Shown here: positions 1 to 5,328 of the stretch, one piece after another
Position numbering within the stretch: the first letter of the stretch is position 1
Layout of the letters: every line of letters begins with the position of its first letter
Source: Clostridia bacterium
GTDB taxonomy: Bacteria > Bacillota_E > RBS10-35 > JAJYVN01
Length of the DNA stretch: 6,957 nt
Direction: 5' to 3'
Assembly (NCBI GenBank): GCA_027335515.1
Contig: DAHWHT010000345.1
Span: forward strand, 1-6,957
Notes under the pieces: generated by a model
Databases searched by the model: none
What the model saw: the letters and a program-made list of their open reading frames with translations, nothing else
Told to the model about the DNA's origin: nothing
Made by a program: the position numbers and the translations under genes

Positions 1-174
1 ACTCATGCTTCAGCGCTGCGTTGTTGTGTTGCCTCTTGGCGCACCCCCCCTATCGTGGGAGAAATAGGAACGTGCGGGCCTCTCCGGGCCTGCCTGTCGG
101 CGAGAACAGTCGTGTTGGAGCAAGGGAACGTGGCATCCCTCGCGAAGACCCTTCCCATTCCATCAACGAAGAGG

Positions 175-303
175 GTGGTTTCCACCAACGACCATTCGGA
201 CCTTCTTGCTACGCGCAAAGGAGATCCCGGCGCCTGGGAGTGGCTGTTCTCTCGACATCTACGCGTGCTGCGCCGGATAGCCCGCTGCTACTACCTACCT
301 AGT
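175..303 (+). pseudogene. ECF-type sigma factor, N-terminal stump (region 2 start only)
   Basis: Read from a possible GTG at 175, the frame gives about 43 residues, including DLLATRKGDPGAWEWLFSRH and then LRVLRRIARCYYLP. This resembles the first helix of sigma region 2 in ECF sigma factors: a D-x-L-L start, a G-D-x-x-A-W turn and a following basic helix with RRIAR. In an intact protein the core-binding and -10-recognition part (usually an acidic D-x-x-Q stretch) should follow, then region 4. Neither appears. The frame stays open to 909, but the residues after about 303 do not look like a sigma factor, so the gene is cut there. The start is uncertain because the purine-rich GAAGAGG lies too close to the GTG. 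The family call rests on about 40 residues and is only moderate. The stump differs from the sigma remnant at 4521-5100. Confidence 0.5.
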
Positions 304-412
304 GGCGCTGTTGTTTGGTCTCATAGAGCTTGGTCAGTAGCACCTCACCCTGCTGCAGGATGCGCTTGCATCCTTCGAACGGCAGAATCGTGGGGTCCGC
401 ATCCAGCGTGTA
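299..412 (-). pseudogene. Orphan C-terminal protein tail, minus strand
   Basis: On the minus strand a 37-residue stretch beginning YTLDADPTILPFEGCKRIL ends KLYETKQQRH at a TAG complementary to 299-301. Codons are mostly G/C-ending, and the residue mix (alternating helix-forming and charged residues) looks more protein-like than either plus-strand reading of the same bases. Upstream of about 412 the frame loses this character (Arg/Ser/Gln-rich), and plus-strand transposase sequence begins at 453. It may be the last part of a truncated minus-strand gene. I do not recognise the family. A chance open frame is the main alternative. Confidence 0.3.
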
Positions 413-452
413 CCGCCGCCCGGTGGCTGCTGTGCCCCTGCGGCGCTGTCGA

Positions 453-602
453 CTCAAGGTCTGCTGCCAACTCGACACCGCTGAATACCCAGACGGCATG
501 CGCGTCTCCGACGATCAACTCGACGGGGTGCAGATGGAACGCGACGCGTTCAACCCTGAGTGGAACTACCGCGTCCGCCCGTGGGTATCACCGTCAACCT
601 AA
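453..602 (+). pseudogene. ISAzo13-family transposase, C-terminal fragment
   Basis: The 49 residues before the TAA at 600-602 include LKVCCQLDTAEYPDGMRVSD and, near the end, ERDAFNPEWNYRVRP. The order L-x-V-x-x-x-L-D-T-x-x-Y-P-x-G-x-x-V-S-D, followed by a short link and F-x-x-E-W-N-Y, is the closing pattern of ISAzo13 (Rhodopirellula-type DDE) transposases as I know them. The catalytic domain that should precede it is missing: bases upstream of about 450 read better on the minus strand. No downstream terminal inverted repeat could be paired because the other end is absent. This is a dead fragment of an old insertion and the fragment itself encodes no activity. Confidence 0.6.
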
Positions 603-612
603 TACTTGCCGA

Positions 613-649
613 CTCCTGAGGGGGCCGGCTCAAGCCCCGCGGGCAGGAG
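613..649 (+). repeat. Nested inverted repeat just after the ISAzo13 fragment
   Basis: CTCCTG at 613-618 pairs with CAGGAG at 644-649. Inside it GGGG at 621-624 can pair with CCCC at 635-638 around a 10-base loop. It begins 10 bases after the transposase stop and overlaps the 5' part of the oxidoreductase remnant. It could be the decayed right end of the ISAzo13-type element or a hairpin of no function. There is no T-run, so an intrinsic terminator is unlikely. Confidence 0.35.
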
Positions 650-835
650 CCGGAGTCCGTCAGTCCGGCGGATCTGGCGCCGTACCCCGGCAACAAGGCT
701 GCCAACTTCATCGGTGCCATCCTCGGCCGGGAGCCGCTTCAGGTGACGGCGGAGGACGGTTTGGCCGTAGCCGCCTTCACCGAGGCGGTCTATGCCTCGG
801 TGCGTACCCGCACCCTCGCGACCGTCGCCGGGTGA
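620..835 (+). pseudogene. Gfo/Idh/MocA-family oxidoreductase, C-terminal fragment
   Basis: An open frame without a usable start runs from just after a TGA at 617-619 to the TGA at 833-835. It contains DLAPYPGNKAANFIGAILGR, then EPLQVTAEDGLAVAAFTEAV and YASVRT near the end. The pattern N-F-x-x-x-I-L-G-R-x-x-x-x-V-x-x-E-D-G-L-x-V-x-x-x-T-E-A-x-Y-x-S is the usual last helix region of Gfo/Idh/MocA NAD(P)-dependent sugar oxidoreductases. The Rossmann nucleotide-binding half and the catalytic Lys/His region are absent, so about 70 of some 350 residues survive. It lies directly behind the transposase fragment, which suggests that insertion or deletion removed the rest. No activity is expected. The family call is fairly good, and the substrate cannot be guessed. 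Confidence 0.6.
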
Positions 836-944
836 AGGGCAGGGAACTATTTCCGGTCCTTGCAGTGGATCCGTGGGCAGAAGGGCCGCCATCGAACGCA
901 AGCCGATAGTGATCACGATCCTTCTGGAACAAGGAGTATGGAGT

Positions 945-1586
945 ATGGATGCCATTCATGAAGGACTGCGGGTGCTGGCGGCCCAGTTGGAGGCGGCGGT
1001 GTCCCTGCCCATGAACGTGATCGATCAACTGGAACCGGATCTTCCCATTCCGCCGGAGGTGTTGAGCACAAACCACACGCTGGGCGCGTATACCGTTTGC
1101 CTGCCTCGCAAGATGCGCGATCATCTGGACGGTTACGTACCGATCGAGGTTGCCGACCTCCGAGTGGGATGGAACACCCGTACCAACGCCCAAGGAACGC
1201 GTACGGTCATGCTCCTTGAGTACCCCGAACTGGACGGGGTGCGATTCCGGGCCGCAGACTTGCAATACCTGGTGGACGAAGACTGGTGGTGCACCACGCC
1301 GTCGGTGGGTTGGCCGGCCGACATGGTCGTCTCGCTGCTCCACATGTTCAAGCACACCTTCGGCAACGCGGTCATGCTGGTGCATCCGAGCCTGCCACAC
1401 CCGCTGTGGTTCCGAGCGGCGCTGCCGCCGGAGCCCTCACCCGCCGATGTTGTCGCCCAGGCTTGGGCCCCGGACCGGGTTCTGCCCACCAACATTCACA
1501 GCGAATGTCCATGGCGCTTCGCGCAACGCTTCGTGCCTCAGGTGCGGAAGTACTACCTGCGGACGACCGAATCCGGACAGCCATAA
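945..1586 (+). CDS. Uncharacterised 213-residue protein
   Basis: A complete frame runs from ATG 945 to TAA 1584-1586. An AAGGAG site at 931-936, eight bases upstream, fixes this start. A nearby ATG at 938 is in another frame. I do not recognise the family. The protein looks cytosolic and globular: no signal peptide and no clear membrane segment. It opens with an amphipathic helix (residues 2-20), then a Pro-rich link (31-38). Residues 47-115 alternate hydrophobic and charged residues and may be beta-rich. Residues 112-125 (EDWWCTTPSVGWPA) are aromatic and hold one of three Cys (52, 116, 188). Residues 126-150 may form a helix carrying His133 and His137. The C-terminus is basic and aromatic (VRKYYLR). 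The AAC(3)-family gene starts 152 bases downstream on the same strand, so co-transcription is possible but unproven. Confidence 0.75.
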   Translation: MDAIHEGLRVLAAQLEAAVSLPMNVIDQLEPDLPIPPEVLSTNHTLGAYTVCLPRKMRDHLDGYVPIEVADLRVGWNTRTNAQGTRTVMLLEYPELDGVRFRAADLQYLVDEDWWCTTPSVGWPADMVVSLLHMFKHTFGNAVMLVHPSLPHPLWFRAALPPEPSPADVVAQAWAPDRVLPTNIHSECPWRFAQRFVPQVRKYYLRTTESGQP

Positions 1587-1724
1587 CACCTGGCACGGGC
1601 AGTGACGACCGCGGGCAGACCGGTCCCAGCCGGGCCGGAGAGCAAACAAGGCCGCCGTGGCAGGGTCCCCGGATGTTGCCGCGGACGCAGTTGGTGCTCC
1701 GCCGGTTCACGGTTGGCAACGGGC

Positions 1725-1730
1725 AGGAGG
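1725..1730 (+). promoter_or_regulatory. Strong Shine-Dalgarno site fixing the acetyltransferase start
   Basis: AGGAGG lies eight bases before ATG 1739. The reading frame is open far upstream, back to 1286, so this site decides the start. It also shows that the upstream frame, which overlaps the preceding gene, is not part of the protein. Confidence 0.8.
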
Positions 1731-1738
1731 TGGACGAG

Positions 1739-2536
1739 ATGGAAGCGGGCACTGAACCGGTCAAGGCCGAAGTGACCCGGGTGGACATCATCCGGGGGTT
1801 GCGCGACGTGGGGCTGGGCCTGGGAGCGGCGGTGCTGATGCATTCCTCACTGTCCTCGATGGGCCATGTCGATGGCGGAGCCGATGCGGTCATCAGCGCA
1901 TTGCTGGAGGTGGTGGGCCCAGACGGCTTGGCGTCGGTGCCGACGCACACCTGGGGTACGGTCAACGCTCGGCAGCCGGTGTTCCATGTGCGGTTGAGTC
2001 CGTCGATCGTGGGGCAGATCACCGAGGTCTTCCGCCACCGGCCGGACGCGCTGCGCAGTCGGCACCCGACGCACAGCGTCGCGGCTATCGGCCGCCGGTC
2101 GGCCGAGTACGTGCGGGACCACGAACTCGCGGAGACGCCCTGCGGGCGAGAGAGCCCGTACGGTCGACTCTGCGCCTGGGGCGGATACGTGCTGTTCCTG
2201 GGTGTCCAGTTGAACACATGGACCTTGATGCATGCCTTCGAGGAATGGGCGCCAGTCCCATGGATCTTCAATCGCTGGGAACACCTGTACACAGTGTTGG
2301 AGGACGGCACGGTCATCCCTGTGCCGTCGCGGCGGCACAACCCGGACCCCGACTGCCGCAGGGATTATCTCGCATTGGAGCCGTTATTGCAGCGGCATGG
2401 GCTCATCCGCTACGGGCGAATCGGCGATGCGACGCTGCGCCTGGTCGACGCGGCAGGAGCCGAACGTCTGCTTTTGCCCCGCATGCGGGAGGACTCCGAC
2501 CTGGTGCTCAAACGACGGAGCAGACCGGTGGTTTGA
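1739..2536 (+). CDS. AAC(3)-family N-acetyltransferase (antibiotic NAT fold)
   Basis: The 265-residue product has the length and motif order of the AAC(3) family, which uses acetyl-CoA to acetylate an amine, classically the 3-amino group of 2-deoxystreptamine aminoglycosides. Visible motifs are MHSSLSSMG (34-42) with HVDGG (43-47) in the CoA-binding N-terminal part, RSRHPTHSVAAIG (106-118), ESPYGRL (138-144), LFLGV (152-156) and NTWTLMHAFEE (159-169). The His residues and the Ser of these blocks include those conserved in the family. No signal peptide is seen, so it should be cytosolic. Many chromosomal members do not confer resistance and acetylate unknown amines. No resistance gene, integron or other cassette signature lies beside it, so the substrate is open. 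The gene is intact, unlike most of its neighbours. Confidence 0.88.
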   Translation: MEAGTEPVKAEVTRVDIIRGLRDVGLGLGAAVLMHSSLSSMGHVDGGADAVISALLEVVGPDGLASVPTHTWGTVNARQPVFHVRLSPSIVGQITEVFRHRPDALRSRHPTHSVAAIGRRSAEYVRDHELAETPCGRESPYGRLCAWGGYVLFLGVQLNTWTLMHAFEEWAPVPWIFNRWEHLYTVLEDGTVIPVPSRRHNPDPDCRRDYLALEPLLQRHGLIRYGRIGDATLRLVDAAGAERLLLPRMREDSDLVLKRRSRPVV

Positions 2537-2692
2537 CCCTGAGTTGTGCAAAGGTCGTAAACACCCGCTCCCCATAAACGGCGGATCCCAACGTCCGTTC
2601 GAGGTTGACCACCCCGACCCTATGCTGCGCTGTCCGCCTCCGTTTGTCAGCAACACGGCGCAACGCTCGTTGCTGCCGGTTCGGCCGCGGGG
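2537..2692. other. Spacer without a recognised gene
   Basis: Nothing recognisable sits between the acetyltransferase stop and the minus-strand helix-turn-helix remnant. Minus-strand frames stay open here and run on into the acetyltransferase gene. Their sequence shows no resolvase or transposase motif. I saw no T-tailed terminator hairpin behind the acetyltransferase. Confidence 0.4.
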
Positions 2693-2833
2693 CAAGGCGT
2701 CCACCTGCCGCGCCGAGAACCGGCGTTGGCCGGAGGCCAGACGTGTGCGTGGCAGCAGCCGCCCGGCTGCATCCCAGCGACAGACCGTGCGGACAGAGAT
2801 GCCGAGACGCTTCTCCGTTCGCCCAATCGAGAG
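2693..2833 (-). pseudogene. MerR-like helix-turn-helix domain remnant (IS607-resolvase or excisionase type)
   Basis: On the minus strand about 47 residues read LSIGRTEKRLGISVRTVCRW, then DAAGRLLPRTRLASGQRRF and finally a QVDAL end. This is the standard MerR-like winged-helix pattern: S-I-G-x-x-x-x-R-L-G-I-S-x-R-T-V-x-R-W-D-x-x-G-R-L, then a T/S-x-x-G-x-R-R-(Y/F) wing and a final D-x-L. It is found at the start of IS607-type serine resolvases and in small excisionase-like regulators. In an IS607 resolvase a catalytic A-R-V-S stretch should follow, but the frame after 2693 shows none. No convincing in-frame start precedes the domain: the nearest ATG, at 2861, is in another frame. It is therefore probably a truncated remnant. 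A minus-strand TTGACA occurs at 2884-2879, but its best -10 partner sits only 14 bases away. Confidence 0.55.
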
Positions 2834-3069
2834 CGCCTGTTCTCTCGCGATGACCCGCCATCTACCATGGGCGGGCGTTGTCAAGGGTCAAAGCCACCTC
2901 GCCACCTCGCCGCACCCGGGACACCCGCGCCCCTGCCCGCCGCGGACGCCGACGAGCCCCGCGCAACCATGGAGGCCAGAAGCCCGGTGCTAGCGAACAA
3001 TGGCTCCCCGACTGGATAGGGCCCTGCTGGGCGTCATCCAGGGGGGCCGGCGGAGGGTCGACTGACCAC

Positions 3070-3090
3070 CGCCCTTGGGCACCAAGGGCG
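3070..3090 (+). repeat. Perfect 9-bp hairpin in the leader of the GH99-like gene
   Basis: CGCCCTTGG at 3070-3078 and CCAAGGGCG at 3082-3090 form a perfect 9-bp stem around a GCA triloop. It ends 47 bases before the GTG start at 3138. There is no T-run, so it is not a standard intrinsic terminator. It could be an operator dyad, an mRNA-stabilising leader stem or the end of the preceding unit. The dyad is certain; the role is not. Confidence 0.6.
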
Positions 3091-3125
3091 CTCGGACACC
3101 GGGCAACGGCATGGCATCCGCCGCT

Positions 3126-3130
3126 GGAGG
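3126..3130 (+). promoter_or_regulatory. Shine-Dalgarno site selecting the GTG start at 3138
   Basis: GGAGG sits seven bases before GTG 3138. Starting there places the twin-arginine motif at residues 10-11, where a Tat signal peptide needs it. ATG 3111 has no comparable site and would add nine residues of no evident purpose. Confidence 0.7.
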
Positions 3131-3137
3131 CGATGCG

Positions 3138-4379
3138 GTGGCTGACAAGGGGCAACCATCCACACGGCGCAAGGTGCTGACTGCGGCGGCGGCCATGGGG
3201 GTGGCCCCGGCTATCGAAGGCTGCGCCATGTTCGGCGCGCGCAACCGGGGCCCCCTGGTCGGCATGGAGTATGAAACGTGGTTTACCTGCGCCATGGGCG
3301 GTGCCCCCGGCGTGGCGGCGATCCAGGCCGAGGCCCAACGCAAACGGGCGGCCCTGTCGGCGTCGGTCAAGGGCGTCAAGCTCAACGACCCACACCTGGC
3401 GGTCGACCTGGGGGCGTTGGCGCTGACCGCCGAGGACGTCGACGGCAAATGCCCCGGCCGCCCTGCCGCGGGCTGGAACGGACGCGAGGCGACCCCGGTG
3501 CTCGGCACGTACGAATCCAGCAACCCCAAGGTCATCCGACAGCACGCCGCCTGGATCGCCGGGGCGGGCGTGGACTTTGTGCTGATCGACTGGAGCAACA
3601 ACTTCGGCGCCAACTGGAGCAACGGGGTGGCCCTGGGCATCATGGCCGCCACCTACAACCTGGCGTTGACCTACCGCAAGCTCACCCACAGACCGAAATT
3701 CTGCCTTCTGCTGGGCCTGGACGGCGGCCATGCGGCAACGGCGCGTTTCCAACAGCAGGTCGACATGATCTGGACGCTGTTCCTCCAGCCCACGGCCTTG
3801 CGGCACCTGTATCAGGAGTTCCTGGGTAAGCCCCTGCTGACGGTGTTCACCGGGCCGCGCTGGACGCCGCACCCCTCGTGGTCGGATCCGCGCTTCACGG
3901 TGCGTTGGGTGAACGGCTTCAACGAGACGACCCACGGCAACCGCTTGGGATACTGGTCGTGGATCGACCGTGCGCCGCAGGTCACCTACCGCGCGGTCAC
4001 CGGTGCCCATGGCAAGACCACCCGGGTCGCCGAGGCCGTGACCGTCGCGGCCGGCTGGCCAGGCGGGGGGCCCAAGGCCCGGCACGGCTGGGGCAAGGGT
4101 GGACGCGACCACGGACGAACCTACATGGATCAGTGGGCAGTCGCCTTCCGGGTCCGGCCGGAAGTGGTCCTGCTCTGCCAGTGGAACGAGTTCAAGCAGC
4201 CGGACCAATACAGCGTAGAGCTCAGCAATGACATGGAGCCGACATCGCTGCACGGCTTCGGCGCCCACGGCGACGGCGGCTGGGGCACCTACTACCTGGA
4301 CCTCACCTCACGAATGGTCCACGCGATCAAGGCTGGCCACCCGCAGCCACGGGTGCGGCTCAACCCGGCGATGCCCTGA
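3138..4379 (+). CDS. Exported GH99-like glycoside hydrolase, Tat signal
   Basis: The 413-residue product starts at GTG 3138, chosen for its GGAGG site. Residues 8-29 read STRRKVLTAAAAMG, then a hydrophobic run and AIEGC: a twin-arginine signal followed by a lipobox-like end with Cys29 (Glu is unusual at that position). The mature part looks like a TIM-barrel glycosidase of the GH99/GH71 kind. GMEYETWF (42-49) gives a first strand. VLGTYESSNPKVIRQHAAWI (121-140), then AGAGVDFVLIDWSNN (141-155), matches the GH99 pattern of L-G-x-Y-x-S, a VI-x-x-H helix and G-(V/I)-D ending a strand. PLLTVFTGP (232-240) and VVLLCQWNEFKQP (343-355) follow; the last resembles the W-N-E-W block of GH99. Glu351 and Asp151 are catalytic candidates. 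The substrate is unknown; related enzymes cut alpha-mannans. The gene is intact, stands alone and is followed by a terminator-like hairpin. Confidence 0.72.
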   Translation: MADKGQPSTRRKVLTAAAAMGVAPAIEGCAMFGARNRGPLVGMEYETWFTCAMGGAPGVAAIQAEAQRKRAALSASVKGVKLNDPHLAVDLGALALTAEDVDGKCPGRPAAGWNGREATPVLGTYESSNPKVIRQHAAWIAGAGVDFVLIDWSNNFGANWSNGVALGIMAATYNLALTYRKLTHRPKFCLLLGLDGGHAATARFQQQVDMIWTLFLQPTALRHLYQEFLGKPLLTVFTGPRWTPHPSWSDPRFTVRWVNGFNETTHGNRLGYWSWIDRAPQVTYRAVTGAHGKTTRVAEAVTVAAGWPGGGPKARHGWGKGGRDHGRTYMDQWAVAFRVRPEVVLLCQWNEFKQPDQYSVELSNDMEPTSLHGFGAHGDGGWGTYYLDLTSRMVHAIKAGHPQPRVRLNPAMP

Positions 4380-4403
4380 ACCCGCCCATTTCCCGAGCGG
4401 AAG

Positions 4404-4431
4404 ACCGGCCTGCCCCCCGCAGAGGGCCGGT
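4404..4431 (+). terminator. Terminator-like hairpin after the GH99-like gene
   Basis: ACCGGCC at 4404-4410 pairs perfectly with GGCCGGT at 4425-4431 across a 14-base loop, about 25 bases after the stop codon. Only a short T-rich tail (TTTGG) follows, so it is a weak intrinsic terminator at best. In GC-rich genomes such stems often serve this role. Confidence 0.5.
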
Positions 4432-4520
4432 TTGGTCGGCGCAGCCCACCAGGGCCTGGAGTGCGCCGGCCGGGGGCATTGGGCTACCGCAGGTGCCACA
4501 AACGCGCCCCGGGCGGGGTG

Positions 4521-5100
4521 ATGGGGACGACGGCCGGAGCGGACGCGAAGGCGACGGCGAAGAGAGGCGGCGCGTCTGCAATCGGCAGACGGCGACGGGT
4601 GGCATTTCGCCTTCCTGGCGCACTACCCGGCTCTCGTGCGACACCTGACCTACCTGCTTGGCGACACGGCCGCGGCGGAGGACATCGCGCAGGCGACCTT
4701 CCTGCGCCTCTTGCACCGTCCCCCTCGCGCACCGGGCGATCCCGGTTCCTGGCTGCACGTCGTTCGGCAGCCGCCTCGCCCACAACGATCTGCGCGGCGA
4801 GCGGCGCCGCCAGACGCGCGAAGCCTCGGCGTCGCGCGACCCAACGCCAACGGGGGGGGGCCGACGAGTCTGCCCGGGACGAGGGCGCCCGGTTGCGCGC
4901 CGCCCTCACGCGCCTGCAGCCCCGCGACCGAATCGCCCTGTCGTGCCTCGGGCCGGCCCTATGCGAAGATCGCCCCGGTGATCGGGGTTCGGGCCTCGTC
5001 CATGGGCGCGGTGCGGGGCGGGCCACCCGGCGGTTGCGCGACGCGTATGCGCGCACCGCCGCATCCCTGGCCGGGACCGGACCGGAACCTCAGGCATCGA
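4521..5100 (+). pseudogene. ECF RNA polymerase sigma factor, frameshifted
   Basis: Joining frames restores a nearly complete ECF sigma factor of about 190 residues. Region 2 reads FAFLAHYPALVRHLTYLLGD from 4606, then TAAAEDIAQATFLRLLHR, the core-binding and -10-recognition pattern. PGSWLHVV and, one frame on, RLAHNDLRGERRR close region 2. Region 4 is RLRAALTRLQPRDRIALSCLG, then PYAKIAPVIGVRASSMGAVR and ATRRLRDAY. The frame moves 1 to 2 near 4765, 2 to 3 at a run of nine G (4852-4860), 3 to 1 near 4951 and 1 to 3 near 5015: three apparent one-base gains and one loss. An ATG at 4521 in yet another frame may be the original start, needing one more shift near 4598. No functional product is expected. 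No anti-sigma gene follows. If the indels were sequencing errors this would be an ordinary sigma gene. Confidence 0.75.
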
Positions 5101-5106
5101 TGCTGA

Positions 5107-5256
5107 GCGCGAGGGACGCACGACCCGTTGCTGCGCGCCTTCCTGGGCCCGATGGGGAGCGTCGTGGCACCCGGCTGGTCCATGGTCATCTACGGCGGCG
5201 GCTACATCGTCGCCCTGCTGGCCATCGCCGGCTGGCGAATCTCCAGTCGCGACGTG
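5107..5256 (+). pseudogene. ABC-2-type permease-like membrane protein, C-terminal stump
   Basis: After a TGA at 5104-5106 the same frame reads HDPLLRAFLGPMGSVVAPGW, then SMVIYGGGYIVALLAIAGWR and ISSRDV. It has a short loop, one hydrophobic segment of about 20 residues and a W-R-x-x-x-R-D-V ending. That is the usual look of the last transmembrane helix of ABC-2 transporter permeases. The rest of the gene is missing: sigma-factor sequence lies directly upstream. The last codon shown (GTG 5254-5256) abuts the outer end of the IS4-family element. The insertion therefore hit the extreme 3' end, or the element's arrival came with loss of flanking DNA. The transporter assignment rests on one helix and is tentative. 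Confidence 0.45.
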
Positions 5257-5289
5257 CAGGGGGAGGGACTCCCCATTGTCTGTAACTTA
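5257..5289 (+). repeat. IS4 element left terminal inverted repeat
   Basis: It is built from an outer block CAGGGGGA (5257-5264), seven poorly matched bases, and an inner block CCCATTG-T-CTGTAACTTA (5272-5289). The right end has both blocks in inverted order at the same spacing, with a single mismatch in the inner block at 5279. Confidence 0.8.
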
Positions 5290-5293
5290 AGAG

Positions 5294-5322
5294 TTGACGT
5301 GCGGGCGGCGGGATGGTAAGGT
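5294..5322 (+). promoter_or_regulatory. Transposase promoter, probably giving a leaderless mRNA
   Basis: TTGACG at 5294-5299 is followed after exactly 17 bases by TAAGGT at 5317-5322, with TG at 5314-5315 as a possible extended -10. The expected transcription start, six or seven bases past the -10, falls on or beside the A of ATG 5329. The message would then lack a leader. AAGG at 5318-5321 would serve as a Shine-Dalgarno site only if transcription began further upstream. It lies just inside the left repeat. Confidence 0.6.
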
Positions 5323-5328
5323 GCTCGC

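Larger units (their letters stand above)
2834..3137. other. Intergenic leader upstream of the GH99-like gene
   Basis: This stretch of about 300 bases holds no recognised gene. It contains a tandem eight-base repeat (GCCACCTC twice, near 2893-2908), the hairpin at 3070-3090 and the ribosome binding site at 3126-3130. Alternative in-frame starts for the downstream gene are TTG 3075 and ATG 3111. Neither has a good Shine-Dalgarno site. I found no confident plus-strand -35/-10 pair. Confidence 0.45.

Noticed and set aside
55..909. Long plus-strand open frame of 284 codons
   Set aside because: Only the part near 175-303 looks like protein. The rest is low-complexity GC-rich reading in the wrong frame over the ISAzo13 and Gfo/Idh fragments.
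1286..1738. N-terminal extension of the acetyltransferase frame
   Set aside because: It overlaps the preceding gene and has no family similarity. The AGGAGG-ATG pair at 1725-1741 gives a normal-length protein.
1372..2340. 322-codon minus-strand open frame
   Set aside because: It lies antisense to two well-supported plus-strand genes, has Ser/Pro/Arg-rich composition and no recognisable motif.
2508..2861. Minus-strand frame starting at ATG 2861, with a TTGACA upstream
   Set aside because: Its residues are not those of the helix-turn-helix, which lies in another frame. The -35/-10 spacing would be only 14 bases, and its end overlaps the acetyltransferase gene.
2862..4268. 468-codon minus-strand open frame
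   Set aside because: It is antisense to the GH99-like gene. Its Arg/Gly/Ala/Pro-rich composition is the typical shadow of a GC-rich coding strand.
5260..5274. Small GGGGA/TCCCC hairpin at the left end of the IS
   Set aside because: Short stem produced by the G-run and C-run of the two repeat blocks. It has no counterpart at the right end, so it is not a defined element feature.
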